Part shown: positions 8,913 through 18,136 of the stretch, one piece after another
How positions within the stretch are numbered: position 1 is the first letter of the stretch
Layout of the letters: each line of letters begins with the position of its first letter
The notes under the pieces: generated by a model
What the model was told of the DNA's origin: nothing
What the model saw: the letters and a program-made list of their open reading frames with translations, nothing else
Databases searched by the model: none
Origin: Lachnoclostridium sp. UBA1308
GTDB lineage: Bacteria > Bacillota > Clostridia > Lachnospirales > Lachnospiraceae
Length of the DNA: 64,000 nucleotides
Direction of reading: 5' to 3'
Assembly: GCA_002307215.1 (NCBI GenBank)
Contig: DBTU01000003.1
Span: forward strand, 1-64,000
Program-made: the position numbers and the translations under genes

Positions 8913-9461
8913 ATGCAGAAGGATGTACAAAACGACCTCTCTGAAAATTCGCCCGAGTATGACATAGAATCCCTGATTCGGCTGTATGGTAATGATGTTC
9001 TTCGGACAGCTTATATGTATGTCAAGGATGTGAATACAGCTGAGGATGTTTTTCAGGATGTTTTTATAAAGGTGAGTCATAAGTTGTCTACCTTTGAGGG
9101 AAATTCAAGCATAAAGACATGGATTATCCGTATTACAATCAATACTTGTAAGGACTTTATCAAAAGTGCCTGGAATAAACGGGTTGTTCCGATGATGGAG
9201 TACCAGGAGGATATGATAGTCAGTGAGTCGGATTATGACGAGGTAGAAAAAAAGGATACAAGAGAGATGATTCGTAAAACGGTACTTTCATTACCGTCGA
9301 AATATAAGGATATTGTAATCTGTGTATATTATCAGGATATGACAGTTTTGGAAGCTGCAAAGGTCCTAAATATAGCAGAAGGGACAGCAAAGAGTAGGCT
9401 GTCAAGAGCAAGGCAAAAATTAAAGACAATGTTAGAAGGGAGGATTTCAGATGAGCTCTAG
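8913..9461 (+). CDS. RNA polymerase ECF sigma factor
   Basis: Sigma-70 family protein of the extracytoplasmic-function type, 182 residues. Region 2 spans about residues 22-90 (LIRLYGNDVLRTAYMYVKD, then AEDVFQDVFIKV). Region 4 spans about 120-175 with the helix-turn-helix LEAAKVLNIAEGTAKSRLSR. Regions 1.1 and 3 are missing as expected. The gene overlaps the next reading frame by 11 bases, the usual arrangement for a sigma factor and its regulator. The signal it answers to is unknown. Confidence 0.93.
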   Translation: MQKDVQNDLSENSPEYDIESLIRLYGNDVLRTAYMYVKDVNTAEDVFQDVFIKVSHKLSTFEGNSSIKTWIIRITINTCKDFIKSAWNKRVVPMMEYQEDMIVSESDYDEVEKKDTREMIRKTVLSLPSKYKDIVICVYYQDMTVLEAAKVLNIAEGTAKSRLSRARQKLKTMLEGRISDEL

Positions 9462-10551
9462 AAAAACGAAGAACTTGAATAGCGTGATATCAGAAAAGGA
9501 TAATATCAACGGACAGCTGACCGATGATTTTCATATAAAATCGCATCTGAATACTTCTTTTGAATTAAGAGGCATAAAGGTTTCGGAAGAATTGATACAA
9601 AAAACCCTTAAGGCTGTCAGGGAAGCGGATCAGTCTGAGTCTGGAAAAGCATCTGTTAGTAGCATAAATGAGCACTCCAAAAGGCCTACATGGATAAGAT
9701 ATTCCCGACTGATTGCCGGAGCAGCTGCAGCTGTAATTGTCATGGCTGTCGGAATCAATTATCTCTCGGGTTCTGCAAAATATGATTCAAAGAGTATGGA
9801 TACGGCGCCGATGTCAGAGGAAAGTACGGCGAATAGTTCGATGACCGCAGGCTCAGCAGATATGGCATCAGGTGGCGCAGAAGCCGATGCGGTTCCGAAA
9901 GCGAAGGAATTTGCACGAACTGAAGATGCAGATAGGGCGACTGATAACGCTGATGAAAATAATTCAGGGGCTTTAAAGGATGGGTCAGACGCGTCAGCAG
10001 ATCAAAGCGATTCGCAGATCATGTATAGTACGGCTTCCGCTGACTTGGCCGGTGCAACCGAATCTGAGGATGATTCCTCAGCAAGTTCATCAGGTGATAC
10101 TGCTACTACAGAGGTTCCGGAGGATAACGCTACCGCAGATTCCGGCACTGCTTCGGATGCCAGACATGAATTGGCAGCAATATACGGTGATGAGATTAGT
10201 ACAGATAGTCTGCAGTTTAAAGATATTTTCCCTGCACTGCAGGAGGAAATAAGTTCGATTAATATAATGGATAACACGAATAATAAAGAGACTAGAATTA
10301 CATCACAAGAGGATATTGGGGAATTTTATAAGACAATGGATCAACAGATGTTTACACTAGGTACAAAAGCGGGTAGTAACCTTCGTTATACCATAGGAGT
10401 TATCGGGTTACAGAAGCAGGAGCTATTTAGCATGAAAATCGGGGATACGGTTACTGTCAGCAGTTCTATTAATGAGGTAATCAGTGAAAGTATTTATAGT
10501 GCAACAGATTCCACGACCTTACTTAAGCTGATCGGTACATTCTGCAAATAG
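9451..10551 (+). CDS. Single-pass membrane protein, probable anti-sigma partner
   Basis: 366 residues, overlapping the ECF sigma gene. About 86 cytoplasmic residues (with conserved-looking EELIQKTLKAVREA) precede one membrane helix near residues 87-105 (LIAGAAAAVIVMAVGINYL). A long Ser/Ala/Asp/Glu-rich low-complexity linker (about 110-245) then leads to a C-terminal folded region (about 250-366). The topology and coupling fit a transmembrane anti-sigma factor whose outer domain senses a signal, but no zinc-binding anti-sigma motif (HxxxCxxC) is visible. The role is therefore inferred from context. Confidence 0.75.
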   Translation: MSSRKTKNLNSVISEKDNINGQLTDDFHIKSHLNTSFELRGIKVSEELIQKTLKAVREADQSESGKASVSSINEHSKRPTWIRYSRLIAGAAAAVIVMAVGINYLSGSAKYDSKSMDTAPMSEESTANSSMTAGSADMASGGAEADAVPKAKEFARTEDADRATDNADENNSGALKDGSDASADQSDSQIMYSTASADLAGATESEDDSSASSSGDTATTEVPEDNATADSGTASDARHELAAIYGDEISTDSLQFKDIFPALQEEISSINIMDNTNNKETRITSQEDIGEFYKTMDQQMFTLGTKAGSNLRYTIGVIGLQKQELFSMKIGDTVTVSSSINEVISESIYSATDSTTLLKLIGTFCK

Positions 10552-10585
10552 TACCGGATCTTATGGAAGAAAATCATGAAATAAA

Positions 10586-10621
10586 AACGGCTGTGGGAAA
10601 TCTTACTTTTCCACAGCCGTT
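10586..10621 (-). terminator. Terminator of the small minus-strand gene
   Basis: AACGGCTGTGG (10586-10596) and CCACAGCCGTT (10611-10621) form an 11-bp perfect stem. Read on the minus strand it is followed by a T-rich tract, so it serves the gene at 10634-10888. Confidence 0.85.
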
Positions 10622-10633
10622 GATATGCACGTT

Positions 10634-10888
10634 TTATTCTTTGTCGGCTTCTACAGGATCAGCAGAACCGGAGGTACCTTCTTTTTCGCTTTCCAGATTG
10701 ATGGAAACATATTCTCTTGAATCCTCTTCATCCTCTTCTTCTGTATCAAAGTCCTCAAAATCATCTTCGAAATCATCAAAATCGTCAGTAGAATCCTTCT
10801 TTATATAATTCTTATAGATATAATAGGCGCCTGCTGCTAATGATGCTAAAATAGCAGTACCAAATATAAACTTCCCGAATTTCTTCAT
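10634..10888 (-). CDS. Small membrane-anchored acidic protein
   Basis: 84 residues. The N-terminus is short and basic (MKKFGKF), followed by one hydrophobic segment (about 7-26, FIFGTAILASLAAGAYYIY) and a KNYIKK positive patch. A strongly acidic tail of Asp, Glu and Phe (DDFDDFEDDFEDFD) comes next. The positive-inside pattern is ambiguous; an N-in anchor with an acidic outer tail is possible, as is cleavage. AAGGAAG precedes the ATG. It has its own terminator, which supports a real gene. No family recognised. Confidence 0.75.
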   Translation of the reverse strand: MKKFGKFIFGTAILASLAAGAYYIYKNYIKKDSTDDFDDFEDDFEDFDTEEEDEEDSREYVSINLESEKEGTSGSADPVEADKE

Positions 10889-11267
10889 ATGCCGTTCTTC
10901 CTTTCCATTTTTATTAATAATTATATACTATTATTTTATTATAATTCGGATTATGTAAAAAATAAAGTAAAAGTTCTATAAACTTGAAAAATTTGCTAGT
11001 AATCAGTAATGCTCCTTTATTATATTCTACTTATATTAATATTTGATTTGAGAGCCGCTGAACGCGGCTCCTATATGGAAACATTTCTTTCCCGGTCTTG
11101 TCACTATCCTTGCAAGGTTGAACTGTAACACAACTGTAAGCACTGTAACACACTGTAACACAACAACGCTTATTTACGAATATTGCCTTTACTTTTGGCT
11201 ATAAATATTCTATGATTAGATGGATTGTAAGAATTACGTATTTAAGGGAAAGGCGGGAAGAGAAGGA
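10889..11267. other. Divergent intergenic region with hairpin and phased repeats
   Basis: 379 bases between the small minus-strand gene and the glycosyltransferase. It is AT-rich with a GAGCCGC/GCGGCTC hairpin at 11052-11070 (no T-run) and the ACTGTAA repeat array at 11122-11158. No convincing open frame. Confidence 0.6.
11122..11158. promoter_or_regulatory. Four phased ACTGTAA repeats (Pho-box-like)
   Basis: ACTGTAA occurs at 11122, 11133, 11142 and 11152, spaced 11, 9 and 10 bases, i.e. on one helix face. On the minus strand each reads TTACAGT. This resembles tandem PhoP/PhoB sites (repeated TTHAYA or CTGTCAT units about 11 bases apart), each unit differing at one or two positions. It lies about 110 bases before a probable glycolipid synthase. 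Confidence 0.5.
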
Positions 11268-12470
11268 ATGAATATAGGCTTATTTTCGGAGACCTATTAT
11301 CCCGAAATCAATGGAGTGGCAAACTCCGTATATACGTTGAAGACTGAACTTGAAAAAAGGGGACATAACGTCTATGTCTTTACCACAACAACACCGGGGT
11401 CACCGGAACATGAACATAATGTATTTCGTGTACCAAGTATACCATTTTTATTTATAACCGAACGACGTGTCGGAATGTTTTACCTGCCAAGACTGGCCCA
11501 CGTCATAAAAAAGCTTAATTTGGATATGATCCATACACACACTGAATTTTCACTCGGTATTTTCGGAAGAATTATGGCAAAGGAGCTTAGACTTCCGATT
11601 GTGCATACCTATCATACTATTTATGAGGACTATACCCATTACCTTACACGTTTTAAGGCATTGGATGGAAGAGCAAAAGCCTTTGCGAGAACCTATTCCA
11701 AAGTATGTTGTAACACAGTGGAGCAAGTCATTGTCCCTACTGCGAAGACGAAGGATCTGCTGATGACCTATAGTGTCAATAAGGACATTTGTGTTGTACC
11801 GACAGGAATTGATCTGAGTAAATTTGACCGTAATAATTTCAGTGCAGAGGAAATAAACGAGCTGAAATATAAGTATAACATTAGTCCTACGGATAGAGTT
11901 ATGATCTATATTGGCAGGGTATCGCAGGAGAAAAATATAGAGGAAATTATCGAGGCAATGCCGGAATATATGAAGACCAGGCCCTCAGTCAGATTTGTTC
12001 TTGTTGGAAGCGGACCGGCGCTTGAAAAGCTCGAGAATCTGGTGAAGAAGTCAGGACTTATGGATCGATTCATATTCATGGGTTCCCAACCTTGGGATTC
12101 CATCGGACTTTTCTATCAACTGGGAGATGTATTCGTCAGCGCATCAAGAAGTGAGACGCAAGGACTTACGTATATCGAGGCAATGGCTTCGGGATTACCT
12201 GTTGTTGCGCGAAAGGATAAATGTCTGGATGATATTTTGGTACAGGGCTGGAACGGGTATACCTTTACGAATAAGGAGGAACTTTTCCGCGGACTTGATC
12301 AGGTGTTGTTTGAGGACAGGCAGACTGACTACAGTACAAATGCCATTGAAAAGGTTAAAAAATTCTCCACCCAGGAGTTTGCTTCTCAGATGGAAAACGT
12401 ATATATGCAGGTAATATCGAGGGATAGGGGAATCTGTAAGCGAGTTGTCTACGATACAAAGAGGATATAA
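11268..12470 (+). CDS. GT4 glycosyltransferase (diacylglycerol glucosyltransferase-like)
   Basis: 400-residue GT-B fold glycosyltransferase of family 4. The N-terminal acceptor domain begins NIGLFSETYYPEINGVANSV, the pattern of monoglucosyl-diacylglycerol synthases. The nucleotide-sugar domain carries YIGRVSQEKNIEEII and the E-x7-E motif in SRSETQGLTYIEAMASGLPVV. No signal peptide; such enzymes bind the inner membrane face. The ATG at 11268 was chosen because homologous start motifs follow it immediately and a GGCGGG/GAAGG purine tract precedes it; an in-frame ATG 16 codons earlier has none. Probable role is membrane glycolipid synthesis; the sugar donor is not determinable. Confidence 0.85.
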   Translation: MNIGLFSETYYPEINGVANSVYTLKTELEKRGHNVYVFTTTTPGSPEHEHNVFRVPSIPFLFITERRVGMFYLPRLAHVIKKLNLDMIHTHTEFSLGIFGRIMAKELRLPIVHTYHTIYEDYTHYLTRFKALDGRAKAFARTYSKVCCNTVEQVIVPTAKTKDLLMTYSVNKDICVVPTGIDLSKFDRNNFSAEEINELKYKYNISPTDRVMIYIGRVSQEKNIEEIIEAMPEYMKTRPSVRFVLVGSGPALEKLENLVKKSGLMDRFIFMGSQPWDSIGLFYQLGDVFVSASRSETQGLTYIEAMASGLPVVARKDKCLDDILVQGWNGYTFTNKEELFRGLDQVLFEDRQTDYSTNAIEKVKKFSTQEFASQMENVYMQVISRDRGICKRVVYDTKRI

Positions 12471-12543
12471 GACAAAAAGGTATTAAATAGTAGTTGGACG
12501 TAGTTTCCATGGATTTATTTTACGAAACAGGGAGATGCTAATA

Positions 12544-13074
12544 ATGAAAAGTGATAATCTATGCCCCCAATCTGAGATTGAATTGTTTCCGGTATTTTCT
12601 GAGGAAGATACAGAGGAAGTTTCTGCGCTTGCTAAAGAAATCTGGCATGAGCATTATGATCCCATCATAGGCAAAGAACAGGTGGATTATATGACTGAGA
12701 AGTTTCAGTCGAAAGAGGCTATGATGGAACAGATGGAAAAGGAAGGATACCGCTATTACAGGTTGGTAAGTAAGGATGGACCGGCAGGTTATATTGCATA
12801 TCGGACGGATTCCGAAGGACTGTTTTTAAGCAAAATCTATATTGGGAAGAAGTATAGGGGCAGGGGCTATTCCCGTCGGGTTATGGTGTTTTTGGAACAA
12901 TGCTGTAAGGAACAGACGCTTCACAGAATATGGCTTACGGTTAACCGTAACAATACCGCCAGTATTGCGGCTTACGATAAACTGGGATTTTCAAAGATAA
13001 GAACCTTGGTGACGGATATCGGTTCAGGTTTTGTCATGGATGATTATATAATGGAAAAAGTCATAGGACCATAA
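12544..13074 (+). CDS. GNAT family N-acetyltransferase
   Basis: 176-residue Gcn5-related acetyltransferase using acetyl-CoA. The acetyl-CoA loop is KKYRGRGYSRRVM (the Q/R-x-x-G-x-G/A pattern), preceded by LFLSKIYIG. It is followed by the typical WLTVNRNNTASIAAYDKLGF motif of small-molecule and protein acetyltransferases. Start at 12544 with CAGGGAG nine bases upstream; an in-frame ATG at 12535 overlaps that site. Substrate unknown. Confidence 0.88.
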   Translation: MKSDNLCPQSEIELFPVFSEEDTEEVSALAKEIWHEHYDPIIGKEQVDYMTEKFQSKEAMMEQMEKEGYRYYRLVSKDGPAGYIAYRTDSEGLFLSKIYIGKKYRGRGYSRRVMVFLEQCCKEQTLHRIWLTVNRNNTASIAAYDKLGFSKIRTLVTDIGSGFVMDDYIMEKVIGP

Positions 13075-13253
13075 ATGAATGATATTTAGGTACAAGTTAA
13101 TTACAAGATATGACTGTAAGTTTTTCCATGTAAGAAAATATTAATCAATTCGACAATATTTTGACATTAAATTATCATTATAATAGTTATAGTAGGATAA
13201 CCAAAAGAAAAAACTGTAGGTAATGCAGAAGAAATTCTTAGGAGGAATGTGGA

Positions 13254-15821
13254 ATGAGAAAATTTATAAAAGAAAAATCAGTATTAATGCTTGCACTATT
13301 GCTACTAGTGACCTTCCTGTGGAACAATACGGGGATTGTTGCTGATGCGGCTACGAAAACTCCGTCATTTACCAAGACAACCTTAGTGCTGAGAGGTATC
13401 GGTGAAACCTATGATATTAATATCAAGAATAAGGTGGCAAAAAGTAAATATTCTTGGACCTCATCTAATAAGAAGGTTGCGAAAGTAGCTAGTGGAGGAA
13501 TTGTTACATCAATCGCTTCCGGAACAGCGTTGATCAAATGTAAGATTACATATCCGACAAAAAAGACAAAAACCCTTTCCTGCAAGGTGACGGTAACAAC
13601 ACCTGCAACTGCGGTCAATATAAAAGAATTGCCAATTGTAAATAATGCATATCAGCTTGCGATAAATGGTACAGTTGATTTAGAAGCTGCATTAACACCT
13701 TCTGATTCCAGTGACAAACTTTTTTGGTATATTGATAAAGATAATGTGTTGAGTGATCCAACCTGTGTTACGCTTGATAGTAATAATCAAGGAATCGTAA
13801 CCGGAGTAAAAGCCGGTAAAGCGGTGATAAGAGTGAAAGCTGCAAAGTCAGCTACACAAGTATCAGCAGATGCCAGCAATATTGATGATACCATCATAAT
13901 AGAAGTTGTTGCGCAGACAGCAGATGTAAAAAGTGCGGATATAGTTAGCTCAAATCAAATAACCGTGGTATTTGACAATGCGATGCAGCAGAGTACGTTA
14001 ATCAACACGGATGGAACATTATCCTCCAATATCACAATTACATTAGGCAGGGATGTTAAGAATGTTGTAGCTGAGGATCCGGGTAAACTTACAGCAAGTC
14101 TATCCACCGATATGAAGACCCTTACGATAACCTCAGAGAAGGCATTGAGAGGAACCTATGGGATAAATTTCTCCAGTAAAATATTAACGACGACCGGAAT
14201 AGCAATTGCGGATTATTATAAACAGTTGAGCTTTATTGATACAGTTGCTCCATATATTACCGGTGTAACCTATGATGATTCCGGTATGATTGCAACCATA
14301 AATTTCAGTGAGACCATTGATTTTACTAATTTTGCGGTGAGACCGGCGACTGTTGTATCTTCCTCAACTACGGTCAGCACAAACTCCTTGAACATACTTA
14401 GTAATACCAGTAATTATGTCATAAGTACAGATAAGAAATCTGTGTCAATCAATATGTCCAATATTTCTTCAACGGATTACGGTAAATATTTTCAGATTTC
14501 ATTTGTAGGTATTAAGGATTTGGAAGGTAATGTACCAACATCCCTAACATTGACCGCTACCGTTGCAACTGATACATCACCGAAGCCTCAGGCAGTGCTG
14601 ATGTCAATAAGCCGTACCGGATATAATACGCTGACGGCTCTCTTTACCAGATCAATTAAGACCGCAGGATTTATTCAGATAAGCGGAGGCTCACAGATAT
14701 ACGGAGTAGTTGATTCCACCAACCCCAAGAAGGTAAATTATACGCTAACGGGTGCGGACTTACTTCTTACTGGTGTTAAGACAGTAAGCGTAGGCTTCTG
14801 GAACAGCTATAATGTAATAACAACGGATACAACAGCGAATCAGTTTTACTCGAAGCCTGTGGATTTTACGGTTGAAACGACAGGCCCATATGTTATAATC
14901 AATGAGTATGATATCGCGACCAATATACTTACACTGACCTATAGTGAACCGGTCAGTCTGACCGCTGCCAGCGGAATCTTTACGGCAACGCTCAATACAA
15001 GTCTGGACGAAGTTATACCTGGTTTAAATATCAGTTATACAACAGTCATCCATAATCTTGGCGATAATATTGTCCAACTGAAGCTAAACTTCAACAGCAC
15101 CAAGACCGGCATTTATACCTTTACAATGCCACAGGGCTTTGCAACGGATAACTTTATGAATTTAAGTATCAGTAAGGCAATTTTAATTAATAACACAAAC
15201 GGTACAGCAGAATTGCCGGGTCCTTATATGATTGCACAGTCCTTAACCAATCTCAATGAGATAACCATAATGTTTGCCAATAAGCTGGATCTTGCTTCAG
15301 CATCATTGGCAAGTAATTATAAGATTACAGGGGTTAATGTACTTTCAGCAAGGGTTGACAGTAATTCGGCAGATACCGGAGCAACGGTCGTATTAACAGT
15401 ACAATCGATTGATGTAACTACAAGCCGTCCGATGACAATAACGGGGGTAAAGGGATTTGGTAATAGCTTTGCTGCGATCAGCACTTATTCCACCTCAGTT
15501 TTGCTGAAGGAGAATACACCACCCCGTTATATTGATCCGCCGGTATTTAACACCTCGACAAAGAATGTTGTGAACTTAAACTTCAGTGAAGCGATTCAGG
15601 GTACGCTTTCCGTGACAGTAACACAGATTTATGGTTCTACCCAAGTAACCTTAACAAATACGGTATTTGTTAGCGGTAATAGTGCTTCGATTAGTTTGGG
15701 ATCAATACCAACCAACGGTTCTTATCTTAAGATAGTAATTGTAGCAAATAATATAACGGATGCCGCCGGAAATGTGGCTACCTTCGCATCCACGACGCTT
15801 GGTGTTGGTGTCCAATACTAG
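13254..15821 (+). CDS. Secreted multi-Ig-like surface protein
   Basis: 855 residues with a signal peptide (MRKFIKEKSVLMLALLLLVT..., cleavage near ADAAT at about 32). Two bacterial Ig-like (Big_2) domains lie at about 40-120 (SKYSWTSSNKKVAKVASGG) and 125-220 (VTGVKAGKAVIRVKA). About six repeated SbsA-type Ig-like modules follow, recognisable by recurring V-x-F-x-x-x/I-N-F-S-E-x-I strands (ATINFSETIDF, LTYSEPVSLT, LNFSEAIQG). No sortase motif, SLH domain or C-terminal helix, so attachment is unclear. GGAGGAATGTGG precedes the ATG. Likely an abundant wall-associated or S-layer-like protein. Confidence 0.85.
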   Translation: MRKFIKEKSVLMLALLLLVTFLWNNTGIVADAATKTPSFTKTTLVLRGIGETYDINIKNKVAKSKYSWTSSNKKVAKVASGGIVTSIASGTALIKCKITYPTKKTKTLSCKVTVTTPATAVNIKELPIVNNAYQLAINGTVDLEAALTPSDSSDKLFWYIDKDNVLSDPTCVTLDSNNQGIVTGVKAGKAVIRVKAAKSATQVSADASNIDDTIIIEVVAQTADVKSADIVSSNQITVVFDNAMQQSTLINTDGTLSSNITITLGRDVKNVVAEDPGKLTASLSTDMKTLTITSEKALRGTYGINFSSKILTTTGIAIADYYKQLSFIDTVAPYITGVTYDDSGMIATINFSETIDFTNFAVRPATVVSSSTTVSTNSLNILSNTSNYVISTDKKSVSINMSNISSTDYGKYFQISFVGIKDLEGNVPTSLTLTATVATDTSPKPQAVLMSISRTGYNTLTALFTRSIKTAGFIQISGGSQIYGVVDSTNPKKVNYTLTGADLLLTGVKTVSVGFWNSYNVITTDTTANQFYSKPVDFTVETTGPYVIINEYDIATNILTLTYSEPVSLTAASGIFTATLNTSLDEVIPGLNISYTTVIHNLGDNIVQLKLNFNSTKTGIYTFTMPQGFATDNFMNLSISKAILINNTNGTAELPGPYMIAQSLTNLNEITIMFANKLDLASASLASNYKITGVNVLSARVDSNSADTGATVVLTVQSIDVTTSRPMTITGVKGFGNSFAAISTYSTSVLLKENTPPRYIDPPVFNTSTKNVVNLNFSEAIQGTLSVTVTQIYGSTQVTLTNTVFVSGNSASISLGSIPTNGSYLKIVIVANNITDAAGNVATFASTTLGVGVQY

Positions 15822-15856
15822 AAATTGATCGTAATATTCTACAGGAGGATAAAAAG

Positions 15857-16243
15857 ATGTATGAATTTAAAGAGGAATTCCGTACCGGAATAGAGATTAT
15901 TGACCTAGAGCATGCAAAGCTTTTTGAGATTACTGACCGGGCATATGTGACTCTGATGGATGAATTTATTGTCGATAAATATGATTATATTGTGGATATC
16001 CTTGAGGAATTAAAGGAATATGCAGGCACACATTTTCAGCATGAAGAACAACATATGATAGGTATCGGTTATCGAAAGCTTTTTTCTCATAAGGCGATAC
16101 ATGAAGAATTTCTTCAAAAGGTATCCGGATATGATTTAAGTAATTTGGATGAGAATCAAAAGGATGCTATCATGGATATACTGGCATTTCTAAATGATTG
16201 GCTGGTAGAACATATCTTAAAGCAAGATAAATTGATCGGTTAA
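15857..16243 (+). CDS. Bacteriohemerythrin
   Basis: 128-residue oxygen-binding diiron protein. Ligand residues appear in order: DLEHAKLFE, THFQHEEQHM, HKAIHEEF and the C-terminal HILKQD. Length and motif order match single-domain bacterial hemerythrins that buffer or sense oxygen. CAGGAGG precedes the ATG. It follows the surface protein by 35 bases and could share its transcript; it ends at a shared bidirectional terminator. Confidence 0.94.
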   Translation: MYEFKEEFRTGIEIIDLEHAKLFEITDRAYVTLMDEFIVDKYDYIVDILEELKEYAGTHFQHEEQHMIGIGYRKLFSHKAIHEEFLQKVSGYDLSNLDENQKDAIMDILAFLNDWLVEHILKQDKLIG

Positions 16244-16266
16244 TAAAAAGGACTGGTACCACCCAA

Positions 16267-16320
16267 ATGAAGTGCACCCCTAACATTAGACAAAAATCCG
16301 ATGATGGGGGTGCACTTCAT
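16267..16320. terminator. Bidirectional terminator between hemerythrin and hydrogenase
   Basis: ATGAAGTGCACCCC (16267-16280) and GGGGTGCACTTCAT (16307-16320) are a perfect 14-bp inverted repeat followed by TTTT on the plus strand. On the minus strand its first arm contains the hydrogenase stop codon, so termination begins within the last codons of that gene. Confidence 0.85.
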
Positions 16321-17594
16321 TTTTCTGGAATCCTGATATCGGTATTCGCGGTCTCATCAAAATTGCGTGTAAAAATATCACTTTTCCCCAGCAAGCCTTC
16401 TACTGTTTCTAGACCAAGCCGATGTAGCAATTCGATAACATAGGGATTGTCAATCGGGGTAAGAAAGGGGGCAGCCTGCCCGTATTCCTCAACCTGGATG
16501 CGGCCGATTTCGTGGGGGATTAATACTTTAGGGCCACCGACACAACCACCGACACAGCCCATTCCCTCGAAGAAATTCGCGGTCGCATTACCCGTCATAA
16601 GATCATTAATCATGGCCTTGCAGGCAGGTATTCCATCCGCTTTCTGTGTATGAATGTTTATTTTCCGGTTGGGATTCAGTTTCTTAAGCGTAGCGGAAAC
16701 AGCTTCACTGACTCCGCCGGTATGAGCATATATTCTTCCTGCCAGGGAGGAATGATCCTTCTCACTCTCGTCCATTTGGCTGGGGTTAATCTCCATTACA
16801 TCAAATATATCCTGAACCTCCTGAAAGGTTAATACAAAGTCTACTGCATCAGCAATATCCCTTTCACGTGCTTCAGACTTCTTAGCAAGACAGGGACCGA
16901 TAAAGACCGTCATTGCCTGCGGATGAAGAACCTTTACAGCGCGCCCGCTGGCGATCATCGGAGATACGGAAGGAGGCACATGAGAAACCACCTCTTTATA
17001 TATCTTTCGAATCATGGCGATCCATATTGGGCAGCAGCAGCTGGTGAGCTGATAATCCTTTTCTGTTACAATATTCTTATCAAATTCCAGAGCCTCCTTG
17101 AGAGTCAGGATATCAGCAAACAAAGCAACTTCAATCATTCCGTCAAAACCAACCTTTTTAAGGGCAGAACGAAGCTTACCCGGAGTTACTTCGCTGCTAA
17201 ACTGTCCCAGATAGGCCGGAGCTATCAGTGCATAGACCAGATTATCATGTGATCGAATCGCCTGCAGTACACGAATTACATCCTTGCTGCCGGTTAGGTG
17301 GTTGGCACGACATTCCTGAATACAAATGGAACAGCCTTGACATTGCTCCTCATCAACCTCAATTTTCCCTGCTTCGCCCGGGTGAATTGCATGAAATGGA
17401 CACACCTTTATGCATTCCGAATCCTCTGAGCAGCTGCAGTCCTCTGTCTGCCAGACCAGAGGATGCTTTTCGGGATTGAGCAGACAATCCAGATGATGTG
17501 TGTCATAAAGCTCCAATTTCTTAAGAAAATCGGTATCCTTTTCCTTCAGTGTTCTGACAAGGACTTCATAATACAGTTCCTCGAATGTTTTCAT
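16317..17594 (-). CDS. [FeFe]-hydrogenase, short form with ferredoxin domain
   Basis: 425-residue iron-only hydrogenase. The H-cluster motifs are TSCCCPIW (L1), IGPCLAKKSEA (L2) and FFEGMGCVGGCVGGP (L3). The extra Cys in L1 and the GPC/GGP variants resemble group B enzymes rather than the classical CpI type (family assignment from memory). An N-terminal dicluster ferredoxin region holds CQGCSICIQEC with normal spacing and CSCSEDSECIKVCP with an unusual first spacing. The start at 17594 (MKTFEELYYE) has AAAGGG eight bases upstream; the frame stays open 35 codons further without a better site. Physiological direction and partner are unknown; ferredoxin is likely. Confidence 0.9.
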   Translation of the reverse strand: MKTFEELYYEVLVRTLKEKDTDFLKKLELYDTHHLDCLLNPEKHPLVWQTEDCSCSEDSECIKVCPFHAIHPGEAGKIEVDEEQCQGCSICIQECRANHLTGSKDVIRVLQAIRSHDNLVYALIAPAYLGQFSSEVTPGKLRSALKKVGFDGMIEVALFADILTLKEALEFDKNIVTEKDYQLTSCCCPIWIAMIRKIYKEVVSHVPPSVSPMIASGRAVKVLHPQAMTVFIGPCLAKKSEARERDIADAVDFVLTFQEVQDIFDVMEINPSQMDESEKDHSSLAGRIYAHTGGVSEAVSATLKKLNPNRKINIHTQKADGIPACKAMINDLMTGNATANFFEGMGCVGGCVGGPKVLIPHEIGRIQVEEYGQAAPFLTPIDNPYVIELLHRLGLETVEGLLGKSDIFTRNFDETANTDIRIPEK

Positions 17595-17924
17595 TGCGTA
17601 GACCCTTTCCATATATGAAATGAATTGCCCAGACCGGATCACGATCATACACCTCCTAATATAGAATCTTAGGTTAATGATAGTGATGCTTTTAATCAAT
17701 AATACCTGTATTATATGCAGATGAAATCCATAACATCCATTATTAATACACTGAGGACAATTGTGAGGAATTGCGGTAGAATAATACAGGTCAATTGGAA
17801 CAGAAATGCAATTTCGTGAGAAATAAAGGATTTAACGTGTGGTTAAGTGGAAAATAATCGTTTTTAAAATTAAGTATTGCAGACATAATAACACTTTCAC
17901 TTACAGACCTTCGACATTCATATG

Positions 17925-17978
17925 GATTAGTGCCTACGTAATCCTCCGCCCAAATCAATTCGAAGGGAAGGCATGTGT
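17925..17978 (+). repeat. Structured intergenic repeat, copy A
   Basis: Most diverged of four copies. The core is TGCCTACGTAATCCTCCGC, then CCAAATCAATTCGAAGGG and AAGGCATG. Flanking GATTAG (17925-17930) pairs with CAAATC (17951-17956) with one mismatch; the other copies have AGTTTG/CAAACT, so the stem is conserved although its bases differ. The later AGGCA pairs perfectly with TGCCT. Confidence 0.7.
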
Positions 17979-18107
17979 CTCAAAAGCCATACAAATAACT
18001 TATATTCGTTAATTTGCACATCAAGAAATGATATTGTGCAAATTGACGAACCATAATTATAATTTGGTTTTTGACACTCCAATCAATATTTCAATATATC
18101 TTTATAC

Positions 18108-18136
18108 TTTACTAGAATTTGGATTTGATTTATAAT
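18108..18136 (+). promoter_or_regulatory. Candidate promoter of the VanZ-like gene
   Basis: TTTACT (18108-18113), 17-base spacer and a consensus TATAAT (18131-18136), about 100 bases before the VanZ-like start. Confidence 0.6.

Noticed and set aside
10563..10808. Plus-strand serine-rich frame
   Set aside because: It is antisense to the small acidic membrane protein, whose start, ribosome binding site and terminator are all on the minus strand.
13161..13184. TTGACA followed by TATAAT before the Ig-like surface protein
   Set aside because: The spacer is only 12 bases, too short for a sigma-A promoter; no other -10 box at 16-18 bases is convincing, so the promoter was not called.
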